In this document: positions 8,546 through 17,759 of the stretch, piece by piece | Layout of the letters: the number at the start of each line of letters is the position of its first letter | How positions within the stretch are numbered: position 1 is the first letter of the stretch | Source: Lactarius indigo | Lineage: Eukaryota > Basidiomycota > Agaricomycetes > Russulales > Russulaceae | DNA length: 64,000 nucleotides | Reading direction: 5' to 3' | Assembly (NCBI GenBank): GCA_025766275.1 | Contig: JAFKAC010000009.1 | Coordinates: forward strand, 310,001-374,000 | The notes under the pieces: generated by a model | What the model was told of the DNA's origin: nothing | Databases searched by the model: none | Seen by the model: the letters and a program-made list of their open reading frames with translations, nothing else | Translations under genes and position numbers: made by a program

Positions 8546-9027
8546 TGTAACGCCGTCACGACGTTAGCTCGACTTGAGCTCGATAAGGCGACTTCGGGAC
8601 TTAGCTGATCACGCCCTGGGGCGTATGGCTCGAAGGCAAGTTCTAGATGTGCGCAGACACTAGGATCTTGGTAGCTCTCCTTTGAAGCGGAGACTCGGAA
8701 GGCAGGTATAAAGGAGACAAGTGACGATTGAAGAAGACCAAGATGGCGTATCTTGGTCTTCACAAGACAGTTTAAATACATAAACGAGCAGGCTTAGAAG
8801 CGCTGCTATGAGTCACAGTAAGTAGCGTCCAACGTATCGCGTAAGTATCTCAAACCCTAGTACTACTAGTACCAGTATCGGTGGCGTTGTCCTCAGTCAG
8901 CTATCAGTACCGTATCTCCTATCGCACTACCATATCACCGCACGTCGTAAGTAAGTCCGTCACTAATATACCTTACCGCCGTAGTGACAACCGGTACAGT
9001 AAGGGTTCCATACGTGAGACCGTAACA
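8546..9027 (-). repeat. Element B 5' LTR
   Basis: 482 bp, identical by eye to 1297-1778. In element orientation it contains TATTTAAA, then a perfect hairpin whose arms are GAAGACCAAGAT and ATCTTGGTCTTC around a 5-bp loop. The right arm marks the predicted transcript start. Confidence 0.96.
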
Positions 9028-10449
9028 AAACCCGTCCCTGCACACCTAGGCCTAGGACCAGGAAAAGGACAAATCAGCGCCATCGAGGCTGATTCTGATA
9101 TCGAAGAACCATCTTCCGAACCCGACTTAGACAACCCAACACTTACGCCTACCATCCAATGACCTGTGGACTTCGCGTTGTATGCCAACATGTCCACCAC
9201 CCAACTCTCCACCACCCTCACCTCCTTGCAACCAACCACAGGGCCCTCGGCAGCGAATCCTGCAAGTAGTGGAGGACATCCTGTGGGAGGAAGTATGTCG
9301 GGAAGCGGAGGAGGCACTACGGGAGGCGCAGGAAGCCATCATGGAGGCGGTGCGCCTGGAGGTGGAGGCGGTGCGCCTGGAGGTGGAGGCGGTGCGCCTG
9401 GAGGCGGAGGCGGCGTGCCTGGAGGTGGAGGCGGCGGAGCAGCAGCAGGTCCTGCTGCTGGAGGACCCCCCCCACCAAACGGACGACTCGGAGGGAACCC
9501 CCCACCAGAATTCACTGGGGATCGAGAAGCCAGCAGAGCTTTCCTAAACGCCTTCGCACTCTACCGAGGGATGAACCCGAATGTCCAACAATTGACCCTC
9601 CCTTATTCACGTGCTATGACCCTTCTCTCGTATATCCGAGGGCCATTAGTAGACGACTGGGTCGAAGAACAGATACAGTGGCTAGCCGACCAGTTGGCGG
9701 GAGGAGTAGCCATGAACGCCGAAAACCTATGGAACACTATCGAAACAAGGTTCATCCAGGCATACACCGACACTACCCAACAACAAAAAGCCCGCCACGC
9801 CATTCAAAACTTACGAATGGACAAAGAAGACATCGACACCTACATAGCCAAGTTCTCTAACCTGGCCAATAAGGCAGGATACAATAAGGACGAGGCCACT
9901 ACCCTGGAAATTTTCCAGAAAGGCCTCCCAAATGCGTTAGTCATAAACGCAATCAAGTTCCACCACCCCGTAGACTGGGACGATTGGAAAACGGCGGTTA
10001 CGCTTCAGCAAGCAGAATACCTCCTCCTCAAAGATAGACTCACCAAAGGAAGAACAGACAAGAAAGGAGGAGCCTCCCGCGACCAATGGCTGAATGCTCT
10101 CAACAAAACCAGGGACCCAAATGCAATGGACGTCAGCCGAACTCGCGCCAGGGCAGCAATGACGGAGGACGAAAAGAAGCTACTCCAGAAAGAAGGAAGA
10201 TGCTTCCGATGCCGAGGACAAGGGCACATCTCTAAATTCTGTCCTCAAAAAACCACCACCGTCAAAGCAGCAGGAACGAATGATCCTACCCCAACTACCG
10301 CCACTATCTCAATGACCGCATCACGTCCCCTTTCCAACGAGGAACAAGCCGACGCCCAGGTAGCGGCCTTATTCGCCCAAACCCCTGAAGTACGAGAATT
10401 AATGGTAGACAAACTCTTCGGACAAAAGAAGGATTTTCTGAACGCTTGA
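9028..10449 (+). pseudogene. gag: Element A gag, main part: capsid and CCHC knuckle, preceded by in-frame TGA
   Basis: After the target duplication the N-terminal frame resumes at 9033 and runs to a TGA at 9160-9162. The same frame reopens at once, with an ATG at 9190, and continues to 10449. In B and E the two parts are one protein, so the TGA is probably a nonsense change, most simply from CGA. The main part has a Gly-rich linker made of about four 21-bp repeats (9340-9438). A capsid-like region follows, then one knuckle C-F-R-C-R-G-Q-G-H-I-S-K-F-C near 10203-10245. Pol follows in the -1 frame at the TTTT of 10434-10437. Confidence 0.88.
9340..9438 (+). repeat. 21-bp tandem repeat coding a Gly-Ala-Pro linker in gag A
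   Basis: Four to five slightly variable copies of a 21-bp unit (GGTGGAGGCGGTGCGCCTGG plus A) encode a repeated G-G-G-G-A-P-G heptapeptide. It lies between the Gag N-terminal region and the capsid. B and E carry pure poly-Gly runs in the corresponding place, so a flexible linker is conserved but its sequence is not. Confidence 0.85.
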
Positions 10450-13400
10450 ACCCGGCGGCCTGGGCTAGAGCATTAAAACTTAGCGTGTACAATAGCAGAT
10501 TCCGATCTATGCGAATTCCAGTACTTTTCAAATCTGCTCACGCGACGGCCGAACGAAACATTTTGGTAGACTCGGGCGCAACAGACAACTTCATAAGCGC
10601 AAACCTCCTAAAACGACTCAAAATAGCCTGGCTACCTACCGAACGCTCCATCAAAATATGGAACGTAGATGGAACCCACAACCAAGGAGGAGAGATCACA
10701 TCCTTCACCGACCTCACCGTCAAAACTGGGGGAAAGACCCAAAACCTTCGATTCCTTATCACGGATTTAGGAAACGACGAAGTCATACTAGGATACCCCT
10801 GGTTTACGGCCTTTGAACCCAAGTTCCACTGGCGAGACGCCACACTCGATGAAGAGTTCCAACCAGTGGTTATTACCAGTCTGTATCTGTCCGACGAAGC
10901 CATGCCTCTCGAAGCAACTATCAAGGCATTGGAGATGTATCAACTGGACGAATCAGCCTGGGAACAGCTACAAGAAGAAGACGAACCTTGTATCCGGCTG
11001 CGAAAAACAACAACAGCATCAGAATTAGCGCAACAAGAAGCGGCCAAAAGACCCCAGAAAACCTTCGAAGAGATGGTCCCGGAAGAATACCGGAGGCATC
11101 AGAAAGTTTTCAGTGAGGAAGCGTCCCAGCGCTTTCCCCCCTCACGCCCGTGGGACCACGCCATCGATCTAGTCCCAACCGCCCCTGAAACAATGGATTG
11201 CAAAGTATACCCACTCACAATACCGGAAAACGAAAAATTAACAGAATTCGTAACCGAACACTTGGAAAAGAAGTACATCCAACCGTCCAAGTCCCCTTAT
11301 GCATCTCCCTTCTTCTTCATCAAAAAGAAGGACGGGAAACTACGCCCGGTACAGGATTACCGCCGCCTCAACGAACTAACCGTAAAAAATCACTACCCAC
11401 TCCCCCTAATCCCCGAACTTATCGACAAGATCCGAGAAGCAAGGCTTTACTCGAAGCTTGATATCCGATGGGGATACAACAACATTCGGATCAAACAGGG
11501 GGACGAATGGAAGGCGGCGTTCAAGACAAATCAGGGGCTGTTCAAACCACGAGTCATGTTCTTTGGCCTCACAAATTCCCCTAGCACCTTCCAAACCATG
11601 ATGGACACTATCTTTCGGGAGCTGGTGCTGACAGGGGAAGTAATTGTCTACATGGACGATATCCTGATTGCGACTTCAGACGACCGCACCCACCACAGAA
11701 TGGTATTACACCAAGTCCTCGACCTCTGCGACAAACACGACCTATATATCAAACCGGAAAAATGCGTGTTCAAAGTCCATGAGGTGGAATACCTGGGGCT
11801 AATTATTGGACACGGACGATTACGAATGGACCCAGTCAAGGTGCAAGGAGTCCGAGAATGGAAGGCGCCGACATCACTCAAAGAAGTACGAGCCTTTCTA
11901 GGATTCTGCAATTTCTACCGGCGGTTTATACGAGGATTCTCTACAATTGCGAGGCCCCTCCATGATCTTACAAAGAAGGACGTTCCCTGGGAATGGACGG
12001 AAGCCAGACAAAAAGCCTTTGACACCATCAAAGAGAGAATCAGTTCGGAACCGGTCTTGCTATTCCCGAAATTAGATCAACCCTTCGAAATCGAAGTCGA
12101 CGCTTCAAGCTACGCCCTGGGGGCTATTCTAAATCAGAAGGGAGAAGACAACAAAATGCACCCGGTCGCATTCTATTCCGAATCCCTGTCCGAGGCCGAA
12201 CGCAATTACGACATTTACGACCGGGAGCTACTAGCGATTGTCAAAGCGTTACGCACCTGGCGGACATATCTCGTAGGATCCCCCCACCTAATAACAATCC
12301 ATACAGACCACGCCAACCTGCAATATTGGAAAGAACCCAGGAAAATCAGTCGACGAATAGCACGGGAGTTCCAAGAGCTGTCGGAGTACAACTTTATACT
12401 CAAACACATCCCTGGTACCAAGAATACGCAGGCAGACTCCTTATCAAGAAGACCTGATTATAATGACGGCACCAGCGACAATGACCACATCACAGTACTC
12501 CCAGATGACGTATTCCTCAAAATCACCCAAACGTCTATGCATGATATGGATATATGGACTCAAATTGCACAGAATATGGACGAAGCAACACTCCTCCCAT
12601 GGATAGAACCCCACAATCTAAAGAAACACGATGGGCTGTGGTGGAAGGGCGATGCTCTTGTTGTTGTGGGAAACAATGAACTTAAACGGGGGGTGATCAC
12701 CTTTTTCCACAACACTCCAAGCGCAGGACATCCAGGAATTGCAAACACTCTAGAGCTATTACGACGCGATTTCTGGTGGCCCAACATGCGCAAAGACGTG
12801 GAAGCCTACGTCAAGGGATGTGCAACATGCCAAAGTAACAAGATCAATCATCACTGACAGAAGCCCCACCTATTTCCTATCACCACCGATTCATCGGCCG
12901 AACCGTTCGAAGTGGTAGCCATGGACTTCATAGTCAAACTACCGATGTCAAAAGGGTTCGACTCGATCCTTACCGTAACGGACCATGACTGCTCAAAAGC
13001 AGCAATATTCATACCGTGTAACGAAGCCATAACGTCGGAAGGCGTGGCAAAACTTTACCTCCGACATGTCTATCCCCACTACGGCCTACCCCGAAGGATC
13101 ATATCCGATCGGGATCCAAGATTCGCATCCATGTTCATGCGACAACTGTGTAAAACATTGGGGATACAGCAAAACGTATCATCGGCGTATCATCCGCAAA
13201 CAGATGGTCAATCAGAACGAACAAACCAATGGTTAGAACAATATTTGCGGCATTGGTGTAACAGGCAACAGGACAACTGGGTGGAACTTCTACCAATGGC
13301 GCAATTCGCTCACAATTCCTGGAGAAACGCCACCACTAGGCTCTCCCCCTTTTCCCTCATTATGGGATGGGAACCATGAACTACATGGACACCAAAACCA

Positions 13401-13979
13401 TCACACAGTCCCGCGGTGGATCAAAGATTGGAAGAGTTACAAATACTCCGACAACATGCACAAGACAGTATCAAACACGCACAACACCTCATGGCTCAAC
13501 GAGGGAAAACAGGATTCACACCTTATCAGCAAGGGGACCAAGTATGGTTAGAAGGGACCAATCTCCGTACCTTCTACCCCACAAGCAAGCTAGCCCCGAA
13601 ACGGTACGGACCTTTTAAAATCGTCAAGGTCCTATCAGATGTTTCGTACGAATTGGAACTTCCGGCATCATGGAAAATACACCCGGTATTCCACGCGAAC
13701 CTTCTGACGCCATACAAGGAAACGGAGATGCATGGCGCAAACTACACCCGACCTCCACCGGACCTTATCGATGGAGAAGAGGAGTATGAAGTGGAGCAGA
13801 TCGAAGACGCCCAGGAACGAGGAAGGGGGCGCAAACTCCACTACCTAATAAGGTGGAAGGGATTCCCACCAAGTGATAACACATGGGAACCTGCAACAAA
13901 CATGACCCACGCCACAGACGCTATCAAAGACTTCTACCGACGATATCCGACCACCAAGGGGGCTGGACGAACGATATAA
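10434..13979 (+). pseudogene. pol: Element A pol (PR-RT-RH-IN-chromodomain) with two TGA stops
   Basis: This frame is -1 to gag. Protease D-S-G-A-T-D is near 10570, RT Y-M-D-D near 11650, and RNase H spans roughly 12080-12480. The integrase zinc finger (H-P-G-I-A and C-A-T-C-Q) is near 12730-12830, the D-D-E core follows 12920, and a chromodomain lies at 13780-13960. Two TGA codons (12855-12857 and 13377-13379) interrupt it without changing frame; both sit where CGA would restore Arg. A true TAA ends it at 13977-13979, just after the chromodomain, so unlike B, C and E the C-terminal extension is not fused. The element cannot make full-length integrase now. Confidence 0.92.
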
Positions 13980-14018
13980 AGACACCCCTTTCGCATCCCC
14001 ACACCCCTCAGACCAACA

Positions 14019-15467
14019 ATGACCAATACCCCAGTATCCGACACCACCCTCGTCAACATCCTCAGCAACCCCCAACTCGAAGCCGCCCTCGAACAAGGGA
14101 TTGTCACCATCAATCTCACCGACATCCCCCGTTTATCACCACCACCGTCCCCCCAGCATGTTACCACCATCACCCCTGTTCCCATCGAACGAGAACCCGG
14201 GGAACTCACCCCGTCAACACCGGAGGAAGGGCAATACTCTCCGACTCCACCCCCCCAGCAACAGTCGACGCCCCCACCTGAACCACAACTCCAATCCCCA
14301 CCATCTTCCCCATCATCCACACCACCTCCACCTTTAGAACCATTCACCCCGGTTCGCGTCCATACTCCCATTGACTATAACCGACCCGACTCCCCTCCTA
14401 ACGACACAGACGACCCCGGGGCCCCATTCTTTCCAAACACTCCTGGTACCCCCAAGTACTACCCATTACAGATCCCGCTACCAGACGGGGGATCTAATCC
14501 AGCGAGGTATATCTACTATCGCAAAGGATTCACCGAGGTAGTGGGGACAATGGGTATGGGACAACCCCATTACGGAGAGGAAGTCTACCTCTCATCACTA
14601 AGGCCGAACGTCTCGGCACCACCCTTCACAGCGGAACAGCTACAGTTCTTTGATCCTCACGATATCCGCGCCTGCGCTCTGGACAAAACACTCATAGAAC
14701 TCAACTCACCTCGCCTCACAGCTGAGATTACTAGGCTGAGAACGGGACTCTTGACACTCAAAGAACTCGACGAGAAGTGCGAGAAGCTGGAGGAAGACGC
14801 ACGCAAACTACGAGCGGAACGGCTCACAGTCGACTTGATGCTAGCCAGCACCAAGAGGCGCCTTCAGTATGCAGGAGCGCTAACTACCATCGGCAACGAA
14901 TACGCGCGTATGACAGCCCTACCAGCCCCACTCCGCCACTCCCGCTACGCCATTCCATTTTCTCCACGACGCGGAGGACCATTGGAGTTCCCCCGTCTCG
15001 CCGACAAACCCCACCGCCGACGCTGCTACCACTGCAATAGCCCCCACCATATTGTACGCGACTGTCCCACCAGACCGCGACCTGCCTGCCGGCACTGCCA
15101 AAGCCAGGAACATCAATCCTATCGCTGTATATTCCGCCGTGCAGGCATGGTCGAAGAAGTGATTACGACCCATCAGGCAGACGAACGTATACGGCAAGCA
15201 GTGGCTACGGAGGCCGCCACCTCCTTTACCGTCCCTGAACCACCAACGATCGCGGCCCACACTCAAGGGAGGTGGTGCGGACGGTGCTTCCGCACTGATG
15301 CCAATCATGACGAGATTCGATGCCCACAGTATGAAATGTGTCGCAAGTGTGGCAAACGCGGACCCTTCCTCTTCCTCAAAACACACTACTGCCGACTTGA
15401 TATCTCCCCGTGGCCAGAGAATGACCTCGACGCCGACATCTATGATCTCATGGATCCGGAGTCCTGA
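14019..15467 (+). CDS. Element A ORF3: separate Pol-extension homologue with Cys/His knuckles
   Basis: 482 residues from an ATG 39 bases after the pol stop. The N-terminal 130 residues are Pro/Ser/Thr-rich. The middle (residues 140-300) resembles the C-terminal extension of Pol in B, C and E, notably the L-T-A-E-I-T-R-L helix-rich stretch (L-T-A-E-V-T-R-Y in B). The last 140 residues carry several Cys/His clusters: C-Y-H-C...H...C, C-R-H-C...H...C, and a longer Cys-rich module ending near C-R-K-C-G. The start Met aligns with an internal Met of the fused proteins. Nucleic-acid binding is likely; the exact role is unknown. The frame is intact although gag and pol of A are broken. Confidence 0.75.
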   Translation: MTNTPVSDTTLVNILSNPQLEAALEQGIVTINLTDIPRLSPPPSPQHVTTITPVPIEREPGELTPSTPEEGQYSPTPPPQQQSTPPPEPQLQSPPSSPSSTPPPPLEPFTPVRVHTPIDYNRPDSPPNDTDDPGAPFFPNTPGTPKYYPLQIPLPDGGSNPARYIYYRKGFTEVVGTMGMGQPHYGEEVYLSSLRPNVSAPPFTAEQLQFFDPHDIRACALDKTLIELNSPRLTAEITRLRTGLLTLKELDEKCEKLEEDARKLRAERLTVDLMLASTKRRLQYAGALTTIGNEYARMTALPAPLRHSRYAIPFSPRRGGPLEFPRLADKPHRRRCYHCNSPHHIVRDCPTRPRPACRHCQSQEHQSYRCIFRRAGMVEEVITTHQADERIRQAVATEAATSFTVPEPPTIAAHTQGRWCGRCFRTDANHDEIRCPQYEMCRKCGKRGPFLFLKTHYCRLDISPWPENDLDADIYDLMDPES

Positions 15468-15501
15468 AGTCGAGGCGTCTTCAGACCAAGACGGGGGGTA
15501 A

Positions 15502-16070
15502 TGTTACGATTTTCTTGGACTCGTTTCTTTCCTTATCACAATTTCCTTCCCACACCACACGAGCCCTGTACGATTACGCAGACGTTACAATTACCCGGTT
15601 TCTATCACGCGCCTTGCTTATCGACGTTCTCTTGTGATAAAGCTTGACATGTGCCAGTTTCCGACTTGTTCCCTCTCACGCGCGACCCCGCGTGATTCTC
15701 CTTTACTCTCGATATATCTCTGCTTTGTTCCCTTTATGTTCGTTCCTTTCTTCCTCGACTTGGCAATGGCGCCATCTGTTTGCGGTGGCCATACAGTACG
15801 ATTTCTATTTAACTCTGGTCATACCTAGCTTGTACGGTAGACTAGACTTCTTGTGTAAATACTACACTCGTCTACGCAGAGTCTCCTTGTTCCCCGACCC
15901 TCGTCTTTGCTAGGCCTTCGAGTCTTAGCCCTCCTCTACAGTCCAAGTGACGTACGTCCTTGTGGCTCTTGTGCATCATTTCTACTGAAGTCGAGCCTTT
16001 GAGCTTTGACTACCGAGCGACAGACTGACTTAGTACAGGTCGTACTCAATGCCCCTGTAGTGGCGTTACA
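15502..16070 (+). repeat. Element A 3' LTR
   Basis: 569 bp, same ends as the 5' LTR, six transitions different. It is preceded by a short purine tract (ACGGGGGGTAA, 15491-15501) and followed by the target duplication ACGAC, where the RT of element C resumes. Confidence 0.95.
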
Positions 16071-17211
16071 ACGACATTGGCATAGCCACACGCGAGGGCT
16101 CTACATCCACTGACCACATTGCCGCGGTGACAGACGTTCTCCGCGTTGCTCAAGAACACGACCTTTATTTCAAGCTTGAAAAATGCCTCTTCCATCAACC
16201 TCGGATGGATTACCTGGGGGTAATCCTTGAAAGGGGGGTAACGCGTATGGACCTGGTAAAAGTTCGCGGTATCAGAGACTGGCCAACACCAACTAAGGTC
16301 AGGGATGTACGGTCATTCTTGGGCTTTTGCAACTTTTACCGTCTTTTCATCCGAGGTTTCGCAACCCACGCACGACCACTCAACCGATTAACAAGAAAAG
16401 ATGCCGAGTGGAAATGGGGAGACGAGGAAGATCGGGCCTTCAAGACCCTCAAACGACTCGTGACCGAAGAACCGGTGTTAGCGCACCCCAATTTACAAGA
16501 CCAGTTCGAGCTAGAGGTCGACACATCAGGATTCGCGGTAGGTGCAGTACTCCTGCAGAAGAAAAATGACGGTCGCAAGCACCCCATAGGATACTATTCG
16601 GCGACGCTAAACGAAGCAGAACGGAATTACGATATCTACGACCTAGAACTCCTTGCCATCATCAAAGCTCTTCGCCACTGGAGACCCCTACTCGCAGGAT
16701 CTCCGCACAAGATCAAAATATTTTCAGACCACCTCAATCTCCAGTACTGGAAGACCCCGCAAAAGATCAGTCGACGGGTCGCCCGAGAAGTATTAGAGTT
16801 AATGGAGTACGACTTCGAGATCCACCACATCAAAGGGAAGAATAATGGAAGAGCGGATGCGCTATCAAGGCGACCGGACTATGACCAAGGGGAAGGAGAC
16901 AACCAAGGTGTGGTCGTCTTACCTCCAGAGATATTCATACGAGCCACTAATGCTGCGCGTACGCTGGAAATACATCCCATGATGCAACCACCGAGGCGAC
17001 GACAAGACCCCGCCATAATCAAAACCTGGGTCAATGCCCATCGCCTCAAAAAGATAGAAGGAGAATGGTATAAGGACGGACGACTGGTAGTCACGGGACC
17101 CATGACGACGTACCGAGCCATCATCCAAGATCACCATGACCCACCAGTACACGGACACCCCGGGATAAGCAGGACACAGCGAATCGTGGAGCGACATCAC
17201 TGGTGGCCGAG
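16071..17211 (+). pseudogene. Element C pol, middle fragment: RT end, RNase H, integrase zinc finger
   Basis: The frame resumes directly after the target duplication (16076) with I-G-I-A, completing the RT palm. The RT thumb follows (F-L-G-F-C-N-F-Y), then RNase H (V-D-T-S-G-F, where B and E have V-D-A-S-G; D-L-E-L-L-A-I; S-D-H-L-N), then the start of the integrase zinc finger (H-G-H-P-G-I). It breaks off at W-W-P, where solo LTR G is inserted with duplication CCGAG. No stop codons are seen in this piece. Confidence 0.92.
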
Positions 17212-17759
17212 TGTTACGACTTTTCAGACTCGTTCGGACTCGTTCTTTCATTTCCGTCTATTCCATTCCACTTACATTACGAGCCCTGTATGACTACGCG
17301 GACAATACGTTTACCCGGTTCCTATCACGCGCTTTGCTTATCATCGTTATCTTCCGATACAGCTCGACATGTGTTAGTTTCCACGCACTTCTCACTCACG
17401 CACGGACCCGCGTGATTCTCCCTTTGTTCCCATTATGTCCTACCTTTTGTTCCCAGTCCGGAGATGGCCTCACACCGATTACTTGCACCGAGTGTATTTA
17501 AGCCCAGTACTACCTAGCTTGTACGGTAGACTAGACTTCTTGTGTAATACTACACTCGTCCACGCACAGTCTCTCGAACCCCCGACTCCTGTATTCGCTA
17601 GACCTTCGCGTCTTAGTCACCCTCTACAGTCCAAGTGACGTGTGTCCTTGTGACTCTTGTGCATCATCTCTACTGAAGTCGGGCCTTTGAGCTCTGACTA
17701 CCGTTTCGTTGACTGACTTAGTACAGGTCGTACTAAAACGCCCCCGTAGTGGCGTTACA
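17212..17759 (+). repeat. Solo LTR G (A-like family) inside the integrase of element C
   Basis: 548 bp, TGTTACGACT...GGCGTTACA, flanked by CCGAG at 17207-17211 and 17760-17764. It resembles the LTRs of A throughout, including the AGACTAGACTT transcript-start motif, but is clearly diverged. With no internal region it is the product of LTR-LTR recombination after insertion. Confidence 0.93.

Larger units (their letters stand above)
1297..9027 (-). mobile_element. Element B: intact, very young Ty3/gypsy chromovirus
   Basis: 7731 bp, flanked by AAACC on both sides (1292-1296 and 9028-9032). The two 482-bp LTRs (1297-1778 and 8546-9027) show no differences by eye. Gag and Pol frames are uninterrupted and the catalytic motifs are present: protease D-S-G, RT Y-M-D-D, integrase zinc finger and D-D-E, and chromodomain. 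A primer-binding site and purine tract are in place. The identical LTRs and open frames suggest recent and possibly continuing activity. It is inserted antisense into the gag of element A and is the innermost layer of the nest. Confidence 0.96.
465..16070 (+). mobile_element. Element A: complete Ty3/gypsy chromovirus, host of nested element B
   Basis: A is bounded by 569-bp LTRs (465-1033 and 15502-16070) that begin TGTTACGA and end GGCGTTACA. It is flanked by the 5-bp duplication ACGAC (460-464 and 16071-16075). The two LTRs differ at six positions, all transitions. The internal region is split by element B (1297-9027). Order: GTG-started gag N-terminus, in-frame TGA, capsid/nucleocapsid gag, -1-frame pol with chromodomain, separate ORF3, purine tract, 3' LTR. 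Three in-frame TGA codons mean A is now defective. Confidence 0.95.

Noticed and set aside
9160..9162. Programmed stop-codon readthrough between the two parts of gag in A
   Set aside because: The context (CAA TGA CCT) is not a known readthrough signal, relatives have no stop, and A has two similar TGA codons in pol, so decay is simpler.
15634..15913. ORFs inside the LTRs of A
   Set aside because: Found equally in both LTRs, no ATG in good context, no protein-like pattern.
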